Source: Candidatus Cloacimonadota bacterium (lineage in GTDB: Bacteria > Cloacimonadota > Cloacimonadia > Cloacimonadales > JAFGVF01). Taken from it: 7,183 nt of DNA. The stretch lies in NCBI GenBank assembly GCA_016938155.1, contig JAFGVF010000069.1, positions 1 through 7,183 of the forward strand, read 5' to 3'. A model generated the notes under the pieces. It saw only the letters and a program-made list of their open reading frames with translations. It had not been told where the DNA came from and ran no database searches. The translations under genes and the position numbers were made by a program. This document shows, one piece after another, positions 1 to 5,678 of this stretch; the stretch's first letter is position 1; each line of letters starts with the position of its first letter.

Positions 1-3
1 TCC

Positions 4-82
4 CACTGTGCACTCACTGCCCACCCACTGTTTCAGTGGGTTGACAGTGGAGAAGCAGTGACTGAGCAGTGAGAAAACAGTG
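4..82. repeat. 11-base-phased inverted CACTG/CAGTG array
   Basis: CACTG begins at 4, 15 and 26, and its reverse complement CAGTG begins at 34, 45, 56, 67 and 78. Every step inside an arm is exactly 11 bases. The two arms are mirror images about position 32: 26-30 pairs with 34-38, 15-19 with 45-49, and 4-8 with 56-60. The six bases between the words vary. The last two right-arm words would need partners at about -7 and -18, so the array probably continues left of the window. Eleven bases is close to one DNA turn, so all words would face the same side of the helix. This could be a phased protein-binding array, a cruciform-forming element or a degenerate short tandem repeat. The pattern is read directly from the sequence; its function is unknown. 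Confidence 0.85.
23..41. other. Perfect 8-bp hairpin at the centre of the repeat array
   Basis: The arms 23-30 (ACCCACTG) and 34-41 (CAGTGGGT) are perfectly complementary around a three-base TTT loop. There is no T-run on either side in either direction, so it does not look like an intrinsic terminator. Beyond the core, pairing resumes at 15-19/45-49 and 4-8/56-60, separated by internal mismatches. The full structure would therefore be an interrupted hairpin of about 57 bases, either as a DNA cruciform or in RNA. Confidence 0.7.
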
Positions 83-274
83 AGGAGATGAACGGCGGTG
101 TAACGGAGCATGATTACACTAAGAAAATGCTGAAACTCCGCATTATTTCCACTGTAGATTTGATTTTGGATGAAATCGTCACTCGAAGATATTGATTCGT
201 CAGTTTTATGTTCGCTTCTATGAAAAATTTAATCCCTCACATCCGTGATTATTTCAATGTTAATAAAAAAAATG
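83..274. other. Intergenic stretch with no supported gene
   Basis: This stretch lies between the repeat array and the promoter of the PAS gene. It holds two short open frames, 88-195 (35 codons) and the start of 208-360 (50 codons). Neither has a properly placed ribosome binding site or a recognisable product, so I do not call them. No tRNA-like fold, terminator or further repeat was seen. A CACTG word occurs at 150-154, but it is out of phase with the array at the left edge. Confidence 0.5.
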
Positions 275-302
275 TTGACTTAATAAGTACTCTTTTTATT
301 AT
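275..302 (+). promoter_or_regulatory. Sigma-70-type promoter of the PAS gene
   Basis: The -35 box TTGACT (275-280) and the -10 box TATTAT (297-302) each match the consensus at five of six bases and are 16 bases apart. Transcription would start near 308-310, giving a leader of about 40 bases before the ATG at 350. The region just upstream (261-272) is A-rich, like an UP element. It is the best promoter match in the window. Confidence 0.6.
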
Positions 303-311
303 CTTGTTGAT

Positions 312-331
312 GCTTAGAGCATTAACTAAGC
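312..331 (+). other. Small hairpin in the PAS gene leader
   Basis: GCTTAG (312-317) can pair with CTAAGC (326-331) across an eight-base loop. It would sit almost at the 5' end of the predicted transcript and leaves the Shine-Dalgarno site at 341-345 free. Such a stem may only protect the mRNA end. It is too short and too AT-rich to claim as a riboswitch or attenuator. Confidence 0.3.
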
Positions 332-340
332 GAAAGCCAT

Positions 341-345
341 GGAGG
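341..345 (+). promoter_or_regulatory. Ribosome binding site of the PAS gene
   Basis: GGAGG lies four bases before the ATG at 350 and fixes that start. A nearer-looking ATG at 339 is in another frame and overlaps the site. Confidence 0.7.
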
Positions 346-349
346 GAAC

Positions 350-1333
350 ATGGATACTGATGAAACCACAATTAACTCTTCCGAAACGGGAAACAGTGCA
401 GAAGAAATTCTAAAGAAGAGTGAAGAGCGATTTAGAAGCTATATCGAGAATGCACCCGACGGGATATTCATTGCAGATGAAAATGGAAACTATGTTGATG
501 TTAATCCTGCAGCAGAAAAAATAACAGGCTATTCCCGTCAGGAACTCCTCGGAATGAATCTGAAACAACTACTACCTGAAGAAGCCGTTCAGGGTTCAGT
601 TGAACGCTTCAGGAAAGTTGTAGCAACCGGTAATGCTTCTGGCGATTCTCTTTTCAAAAGGAAAGATGGCACAATCGGGTTCTGGACAATCAAAGCCGTG
701 AAACTTAGTCCCAACCGCTTTCTCGGATTTGTAAACGATATTACTCAGAGAAGAGCCATGGAACAAGAATTGCTAAAAGCCAAAGAAACAGCAGAACGAT
801 ACCTGAATCTGGCAGGAAGCATAATTCTTTCTTTGGATACTAATGCCAATATCACCCTCATCAATAAAAAGGGTCTGAGTATTCTGGAATACTCGAGAGA
901 GGAGTTGATTGGGAAGAACTGGTTTGATGTTTGTCTGCCCCTTTCGGTTAGAGATAGAGTAAAAAAGGTGTTTGCTTCCATTGTCTCGGGGGCTTTAGAA
1001 TCTCTGGATTATTATGAAAATGAGGTTGTTACTAAGTCGGGACGAATCAGATTGATTTTCTGGTACAATACAATCCTGAGAAACAGCGACAATGAGATTG
1101 AATTTGTACTCAGTTCCGGAGAAGATATTACCGATAGAAGGAAAACTGAAATGGAACTGAGTAAATATCAGGAACATCTTGAGGAATTAGTTGAAGATAG
1201 AACTGCCGAATTAGAACAGAAAAATGCTGAGTTACAAAGATACAACAACCTCTTTATCGGACGAGAATTCCGTATCAAAGAACTCAGAGACAGGGTTAAA
1301 GAATTGGAGGAGAAACTGGATTTAACTCAATAA
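350..1333 (+). CDS. Double-PAS sensor protein without an output domain
   Basis: A predicted soluble cytoplasmic signalling protein of 327 residues. There is no signal peptide or membrane segment. PAS domain 1 spans about residues 24-136, starting at the S-box-like SEERFRSYIENAPDGIF and ending at GFVNDITQRR. PAS domain 2 spans about 149-264 and ends at GEDITDRR. The remainder (about 265-325) is a heptad-rich coiled coil (EHLEELVEDRTAELEQKNAEL, then REFRIKELRDRVKELEEKL), the kind of linker that normally leads into a histidine kinase or cyclase domain. Here the frame stops cleanly at TAA after EEKLDLTQ, with no kinase, GGDEF, EAL or HTH domain. The LFIGREFRIKEL stretch resembles a C-terminal motif I recall from other PAS proteins, so the gene is probably complete and not truncated. 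It likely senses a ligand or redox state and acts by dimerising with a partner protein; ligand and partner cannot be read from the sequence. It has its own promoter and stands alone, convergent with the VOC gene 36 bases away. Confidence 0.88.
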   Translation: MDTDETTINSSETGNSAEEILKKSEERFRSYIENAPDGIFIADENGNYVDVNPAAEKITGYSRQELLGMNLKQLLPEEAVQGSVERFRKVVATGNASGDSLFKRKDGTIGFWTIKAVKLSPNRFLGFVNDITQRRAMEQELLKAKETAERYLNLAGSIILSLDTNANITLINKKGLSILEYSREELIGKNWFDVCLPLSVRDRVKKVFASIVSGALESLDYYENEVVTKSGRIRLIFWYNTILRNSDNEIEFVLSSGEDITDRRKTEMELSKYQEHLEELVEDRTAELEQKNAELQRYNNLFIGREFRIKELRDRVKELEEKLDLTQ

Positions 1334-1369
1334 CAAAATCATCATTATTCTTTCAACTCTTACTGATTC

Positions 1370-1768
1370 TTATTTCTTGGGCACATCCTCAACCAAATCA
1401 GCATCAGGAGTAAATACCCAAATCTGATTCCCCTCAATATCCTTTACACCACCATACCAATAACCTTCATCTCTGGCAGGACCGAACAACACTTCTCCCC
1501 CATTGCTCTCTATTCTGCTGAAAAGGGTGAAAATGTGACTGCATGAAACTTGCATAAAGGTTGCATTGTTGCGAGGTGTTGGTGGTTTGTTCTCTTCAGA
1601 ACAGGCAGTTAATCCGATAACATGCACACCATTGGAGAGAAGCCCGACATAGCTGTCCTCCATACCTGGATATGTCTCAGTGGTGAATTCAAATGTATCT
1701 AGATACCATTTAAGCATCTTCGCAAAGTCTTCCGCTATAACGACGGTATTGATTGGTTTGATTATCAT
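1370..1768 (-). CDS. VOC-fold (glyoxalase/bleomycin-resistance-like) protein
   Basis: A cytoplasmic protein of 132 residues, the usual length for a single VOC protein with two beta-alpha-beta-beta-beta modules. Module 1 covers about residues 3-56 (INTVVIAEDFAKMLKWYLDTFEF, then SYVGLLSNGVHVIGL). Module 2 covers about 68-121 (ATFMQVSC, IESNGGEVLFGP, then VKDIEGNQIWVFTPD). The family includes glyoxalase I, extradiol dioxygenases and antibiotic-binding proteins. In my alignment by eye the usual first metal ligand, a His in strand 1, is Thr8, and the usual Glu in the last strand is Trp117. A canonical metal site is therefore doubtful and the substrate is unknown. The start at 1768 is supported by AGAGG (1775-1779) six bases upstream. 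It is divergent from nothing and lies downstream of the terminator that ends the SurA-like gene, so it is probably transcribed alone. Confidence 0.82.
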   Translation of the reverse strand: MIIKPINTVVIAEDFAKMLKWYLDTFEFTTETYPGMEDSYVGLLSNGVHVIGLTACSEENKPPTPRNNATFMQVSCSHIFTLFSRIESNGGEVLFGPARDEGYWYGGVKDIEGNQIWVFTPDADLVEDVPKK

Positions 1769-1786
1769 TTTATACCTCTTGTAGAT

Positions 1787-1814
1787 AGATTAATTGATTT
1801 ATCTGGCGTGTCAA
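1787..1814 (-). promoter_or_regulatory. Candidate promoter of the VOC gene
   Basis: On the - strand a perfect -35 box TTGACA (1814-1809) is followed after 16 bases by a poor -10 box TAATCT (1792-1787). The position is right: downstream of the terminator at 1862-1894 and about 20-40 bases before the start codon. The -10 match is only three of six bases, so this is tentative. Confidence 0.35.
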
Positions 1815-1861
1815 AGGAATAAATAATAACTTAGTGCTTCGTTTCGTAATTGCTGTTTTGG

Positions 1862-1894
1862 TAAAAAGAAAGAGCCTGATTTGCATCAGGCTCT
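1862..1894 (-). terminator. Rho-independent terminator after the SurA-like gene
   Basis: Bases 1871-1880 (AGAGCCTGAT) and 1885-1894 (ATCAGGCTCT) form a perfect 10-bp stem with a four-base loop. Read on the - strand, the stem is followed at once by TTCTTTTTAC (1870-1861). It sits 19 bases after the stop codon at 1913 and closes the leftward transcription unit. On the + strand the stem has no T-run after it, so termination is one-directional. Confidence 0.93.
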
Positions 1895-1912
1895 CAGAAG
1901 GGAGATTAAATC

Positions 1913-3946
1913 TTATTTTTCTTCAATTAACTCATCAATGTTAACTTCACCATTCTGTAACTGGTCAAGCATGAAAGATGCAGAATCATTCAAATCACCT
2001 GAAGGATACTTCTTCAAGAAATCCTGATAACATTGGATTGCTTTCTCATTGTCCTTAAGGTTTTCGGAATAAGTGAATCCTTTCATAAACATGGCTTTAT
2101 AATCATTTACGCCATCGGCATACGCTTGAATAATCTGGTCATAATAAACGATTGCATCGTTGTATTTCCGCTGTTTTATGGCATTGTCCGCCATTTCGAA
2201 AAGCTCTTCAACTGTAAGCTTAACAGCTAATCTGTCAGTATAGACTTTATAACCGTACTCTTTCATCAGATTTGCTTTAACTTCATCTCTAAGAGCTTTT
2301 TCAGATTCCTGTTTTGCACTCTTTTCAATAGTATCTTTCACTTCATCGAGTGTTCTATAGGAATCTTCAACAGCGGTGTTTACTGTGAAGCAAAGAATGT
2401 CACCATTCTTGGCAGTGAAAACGGGAGAAGTGTTGTTTAACTCAGTATCATATATAAGTTTACTGAAAGCTTCATCCTTGCCGTACCCGAAGATGACATT
2501 ATTTGTATATACTTTATCTATTGTCCCTGAATCATAAGTGTTAGCACAGTACTTCTCATATACCTTTCTGATTGCTTCTTCCTGCTTCTCGGCTTTCTTC
2601 TGTTTCATAGCCTTCAACACAGCCTTTCTGCCGGCTTCAGCCTTCTTTTGGTCATCAAATTTATATAATCTGATGGTTCTATAACCGGGAATACGATATC
2701 TTGCCATATTCTCATCGTAGAATTTCTGAATATCTTTGTCATCGACCTCAACCTTATCAGCAACAAGAGTAGCATACACATCGCGAAGTACAAAATATCT
2801 GACAATCTGCCTAAGTCTATCGGGATCATCGACGAATTTATCCTTCCCCTGTTCTTCAACTTCAGCCATATACAGCAATTGAGTCGGGAATCTATTAAAG
2901 AAGCTGTCGTCTCCCATTGCTTTCAAATACATTGCTTGTTCCTGTCCGCTTAGTTTATGAAAAGTTTCAATTAAAGTCTGAACAGTGAAATTAAGTTTAG
3001 GGTAATCAGATGTGATAATATTCAGTTTAAGAATTTCAGGGGCAGTTGGTATTATACTGAGATTAATAGTATCTGCTATTGCTTTATTAATGACAACATT
3101 GTACTTCTTCATCAGCTTATCCACTAACTTCTTATTAAAGTCCTTCTCAATATCGGCTTGAACTTTGGAGTCAATAGTCGCTGAGACATCTTCAAAGCTT
3201 TTCTGATAACCATCTTTACGGTCGGTTACTTTGAAGATGTGGAATTCATTGTTTTGCTCAAAAGGTCCGTAAATCTCAGTGTCAGAGACCTTGGATTCTT
3301 TAATAAGATTATCAAGAAACTCATTCTGATTGAGTCCGGGGATATAACCATTGCTGCGAATGCTCTTAATAACACCTTTATTGTTCTTGGCATAAGAGTT
3401 CGTGTTAAAATTATCAGATACTTCATTCCATGGCTTCCCACTCTTTAATTCAGCTATTGCTTTATCAGCATTATCTTTATCTTTGGTTTGAATGTAAAGA
3501 ATGGAAGTGTTCGGCTTTTCATAAAACTCATCAAGATGAGCCATATAATACTTCTGCCGGTCTTTATCGGTTATATTAATCTTCTCTTTAACATTCTGTC
3601 TGTAATAACTGGAAATATAAAGTTCTCTGGTGGCTAGATCAGTCTTCTCAACAATATCAGCCTTTTTGTCAACACCCATATCAAGAGCTTTACGATAAAA
3701 CACATCCTCCAGAATCAAACCGTCCAGAATCTCTTTTTGCCCATCAATTGTCTTATAACGACTTTGATAATTGGGCGGGATTTTATCGATTCGTTCATCA
3801 AGATCACCTTTTGTGATTGTACCTTTATCAAATTCTACAAGTACAACCTTGGGATCTGGATTTGGTTTGGAATCTTCAACACTCCACAGTGTACCGAGTG
3901 CTAAGATTATGAACAGAACTGTTACAAGCAGGAGCTTTCTCTGCAT
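1913..3946 (-). CDS. SurA/PpiD-like periplasmic folding protein, duplicated, with C-terminal TPRs
   Basis: A 677-residue exported protein, longer than typical SurA (about 430). The N-terminus MQRK followed by a hydrophobic stretch (residues 5-20) is a signal peptide or inner-membrane anchor; no lipobox Cys is present. The rest appears to be two diverged copies of one SurA-like unit. Copy A is about residues 42-287 and copy B about 319-570. Each has a helical chaperone part, a DKDxQKxY entry motif (127-134 and 403-410), a PpiC/parvulin-like core, and a closing charged helix ending in MKKYNV or MKEYGY. The usual parvulin catalytic His near the first strand is not seen in either copy (SILYIQ and TIRLYKF), so the protein may be a chaperone and not an active prolyl isomerase. 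Residues 576-665 form TPR-like helical pairs (MADNAIKQRKYNDAIVYYDQI, then NEKAIQCYQDFLKKYPSG), as in OM-assembly lipoproteins. Its likely role is to escort outer-membrane or periplasmic proteins. It starts at 3946 behind a strong AAGGAG and ends at the terminator at 1894-1862. Confidence 0.85.
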   Translation of the reverse strand: MQRKLLLVTVLFIILALGTLWSVEDSKPNPDPKVVLVEFDKGTITKGDLDERIDKIPPNYQSRYKTIDGQKEILDGLILEDVFYRKALDMGVDKKADIVEKTDLATRELYISSYYRQNVKEKINITDKDRQKYYMAHLDEFYEKPNTSILYIQTKDKDNADKAIAELKSGKPWNEVSDNFNTNSYAKNNKGVIKSIRSNGYIPGLNQNEFLDNLIKESKVSDTEIYGPFEQNNEFHIFKVTDRKDGYQKSFEDVSATIDSKVQADIEKDFNKKLVDKLMKKYNVVINKAIADTINLSIIPTAPEILKLNIITSDYPKLNFTVQTLIETFHKLSGQEQAMYLKAMGDDSFFNRFPTQLLYMAEVEEQGKDKFVDDPDRLRQIVRYFVLRDVYATLVADKVEVDDKDIQKFYDENMARYRIPGYRTIRLYKFDDQKKAEAGRKAVLKAMKQKKAEKQEEAIRKVYEKYCANTYDSGTIDKVYTNNVIFGYGKDEAFSKLIYDTELNNTSPVFTAKNGDILCFTVNTAVEDSYRTLDEVKDTIEKSAKQESEKALRDEVKANLMKEYGYKVYTDRLAVKLTVEELFEMADNAIKQRKYNDAIVYYDQIIQAYADGVNDYKAMFMKGFTYSENLKDNEKAIQCYQDFLKKYPSGDLNDSASFMLDQLQNGEVNIDELIEEK

Positions 3947-3953
3947 AACATAT

Positions 3954-3959
3954 CTCCTT
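3954..3959 (-). promoter_or_regulatory. Ribosome binding site of the SurA-like gene
   Basis: AAGGAG on the - strand lies seven bases before the ATG at 3946. It is near ideal and places the start directly before the hydrophobic signal segment. Confidence 0.8.
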
Positions 3960-4059
3960 ATTTCATTGGATTTTATTTAAGTTTTCAACTGAATTTTCAA
4001 TATGGTGATTATTCGTCAAGTTATTAGTTATAACGGGGCTTTACTGTAAGGTTACAGAT

Positions 4060-5346
4060 TTATCTGAGGTAAACAATTTCCCCCACTAAATCATACTCCC
4101 AACTATCTATTATTCTAACCGTTACAATCTCTCCCACTTCTGCATTTCCGGAAACTATAAAGACTGCTCCGTCTATTTCAGGGGCATCGTATTTTGTTCT
4201 GCCTTCGTAAAGAATCCCATCTTCTTCACTCTCTTTATCAATTATTACAGGAATCTCTTTACCGATAAAGGAAGCCATGAACTCTTCGGAAATTGCCTGC
4301 TGGATCATCATAATCTCATCTTTACGGGCAATTGCTGTCTTTGTGGGAACCTTACCCTTAAGTTTTGCTGCGGGTGTACTTTCTTCAGGAGAATAGGTAA
4401 ACACACCGAGTCTTCCGAACTTCATCTCTTGAATAAAAGCCAGTAATTGCTGATGGTCAGAATCTGTTTCACCAGGGAAACCTGAAATAAATGTAGTACG
4501 AATAACAGCATCAGGAATAGCTTTTTTGATTTTAAGCAACACATCTCTTTGAGCCGAGGCTGTAATCTTTCTATTCATTACCTTTAGGATAGAGCTTGCT
4601 GAATGTTGCAACGGTATGTCGAAATAGGGCAGTACTTTACTGGATTCGGCAATAACTCTAATCAATTCATCAGTAATATGTGCCGGGTGCATATACAACA
4701 ACCTAATCCATTGAAATCCTTCAATAGCCTCCAGCTTTTTTAACAGCTCAGGAAGTTTCCGCTCATCATATAAATCAATACCGTATTGAGTAACATCCTG
4801 AGCAGTAACGATAAGCTCTTTCACACCCTCTTTTGCCAGATATTCCGCTTCCTCGATTACCTTCTCCAGAGGTTCACTTATAAGTTTACCGCGAATCAAT
4901 GGAATGGCACAATATGTACAAAGATTATCGCATCCGTCACTTATTCGCAGGTAAGCATAGTGTGTGGGAGTTAGTAACTTTCTTTTCAGTTCAGGTTCCC
5001 CATCCGTGAAGATTTTGTTAAAGGAACGGAAGTCTTTCAAGTTGATTAAATGGTCAACTTCTGTAAGTTCTTCTCTCAACTCATCGAAATACCTGCCAAT
5101 AAAGCACCCCGTAGCAATGAGTTTCTTCAACTTACCTGACTCTCTGTATAAATTCATCTCCATAATTGTGTCGATTGCTTCTTCCTTTGCATCAAGGATA
5201 AATCCGCATGTATTAACGATAATCAACTCGGCTTCTTCAGGTTTATCCACAGCCATATATCCGTTGTCTTCTGTCAGCTTGGCAAAGATTTCGCTATCCA
5301 CAAGATTCTTGGGACATCCTAATGATTCGATGTAATATGTTTTCAT
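4060..5346 (-). CDS. rimO: Ribosomal protein uS12 methylthiotransferase RimO
   Basis: A radical-SAM enzyme that adds a methylthio group to the beta carbon of the conserved Asp of ribosomal protein uS12 (Asp88 in E. coli), using two 4Fe-4S clusters and S-adenosylmethionine. At 428 residues it is full length. The N-terminal UPF0004/MTTase domain carries its three cluster cysteines at C11 (SLGCPKN), C47 (NTCGF) and C81 (ATGCF). The radical-SAM motif CxxxCxxC is at C139, C143 and C146. YFDIPLQHSA (241-250) and GFPGET (289-294) are intact, and the C-terminal TRAM domain starts near residue 361. GRTKYDAPEIDGAVF (382-396) separates RimO from the tRNA-modifying MiaB and MtaB. Its ATG overlaps the stop of the upstream thiamine-binding-family gene in an ATGA, so translation is probably coupled; no strong Shine-Dalgarno site of its own is visible. 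The SurA-like gene follows 113 bases downstream. Confidence 0.95.
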   Translation of the reverse strand: MKTYYIESLGCPKNLVDSEIFAKLTEDNGYMAVDKPEEAELIIVNTCGFILDAKEEAIDTIMEMNLYRESGKLKKLIATGCFIGRYFDELREELTEVDHLINLKDFRSFNKIFTDGEPELKRKLLTPTHYAYLRISDGCDNLCTYCAIPLIRGKLISEPLEKVIEEAEYLAKEGVKELIVTAQDVTQYGIDLYDERKLPELLKKLEAIEGFQWIRLLYMHPAHITDELIRVIAESSKVLPYFDIPLQHSASSILKVMNRKITASAQRDVLLKIKKAIPDAVIRTTFISGFPGETDSDHQQLLAFIQEMKFGRLGVFTYSPEESTPAAKLKGKVPTKTAIARKDEIMMIQQAISEEFMASFIGKEIPVIIDKESEEDGILYEGRTKYDAPEIDGAVFIVSGNAEVGEIVTVRIIDSWEYDLVGEIVYLR

Positions 5347-5654
5347 GCTTTCATTTTCTCTTCGACGGATGCAACTTTTCCGTGTATTCTATCTTTCTTA
5401 GACCTGCGATAATCCATCTTGACAGTGATTCCAATTCTCTCTCTTTCAGGTGCAACAGCTTTAAATATCCTATCTACGAGTGACATGACATCATCGAAGT
5501 TACCTTCAACGATTGATCCCATTGGGGTTAGCATGTGTTTAATATTGGGGTCGTCCTTGATTATTTTACATACCTCAGCCACAAAAGGTGAGAGACTTGG
5601 TCCTATATCATAAGTTACTACGACAATATCGCAGATTACATTGTATTCTTGCAT
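5343..5654 (-). CDS. MTH1187/YqgV-family thiamine-binding protein
   Basis: A small cytoplasmic protein of 103 residues, the normal length for the family once called DUF77 and now Thiamine_BP. Members have a ferredoxin-like fold, form oligomers, and some bind thiamine or related ligands; the physiological role is not well settled. Family landmarks are present: GPSLSPFV (18-25), the LTPMGSIVEG signature (42-51), a helix around VMSLVDRIFKAV, and a KMDYRRSK strand end (79-86). The N-terminus is slightly extended, and the C-terminus adds a short charged tail. The start at 5654 is set by a perfect AGGAGG (5659-5664) four bases upstream. It lies 24 bases after the pyruvate kinase stop, and its own stop overlaps the rimO start, so all three are very likely on one mRNA. 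There is no thiamine gene or TPP riboswitch nearby, so the ligand is not supported by context. Confidence 0.88.
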   Translation of the reverse strand: MQEYNVICDIVVVTYDIGPSLSPFVAEVCKIIKDDPNIKHMLTPMGSIVEGNFDDVMSLVDRIFKAVAPERERIGITVKMDYRRSKKDRIHGKVASVEEKMKA

Positions 5655-5658
5655 TATT

Positions 5659-5664
5659 CCTCCT
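5659..5664 (-). promoter_or_regulatory. Ribosome binding site of the MTH1187-family gene
   Basis: AGGAGG on the - strand is a full-consensus Shine-Dalgarno site four bases before the ATG at 5654. It lies in the 24-base gap after the pyruvate kinase stop, showing independent translation initiation inside the operon. Confidence 0.8.
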
Positions 5665-5678
5665 GATTATTCCGGTAC

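Noticed and set aside
88..195. 35-codon open frame starting ATGAACGGCGGTG just after the repeat array
   Set aside because: GAGGAG directly abuts the ATG with no spacing, the product has no recognisable motif, and it overlaps nothing that supports translation. Conservation in relatives would be needed.
208..360. 50-codon open frame with a hydrophobic stretch (LISTLFIILLMLRAL) overlapping the PAS start
   Set aside because: It has no ribosome binding site and runs straight through the best promoter in the window. The hydrophobic residues are what an AT-rich, T-rich promoter would encode by chance.
3771..3980. Opposite-strand open frames inside the SurA-like, rimO and pyk genes
   Set aside because: They are antisense to strongly supported genes and their products show no family features.
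3991..4019. TTGACG on the - strand as a -35 box for the SurA-like gene
   Set aside because: The sequence 17 bases downstream (AAATTC) does not resemble a -10 box, and other AT-rich alternatives nearby are no better.
4044..4057. Possible hairpin CTGTAAGGTTACAG just after the rimO stop
   Set aside because: The stem is only about five base pairs, with no T-run following it on the - strand, so it is not a credible terminator. Read-through into the SurA-like gene stays possible.
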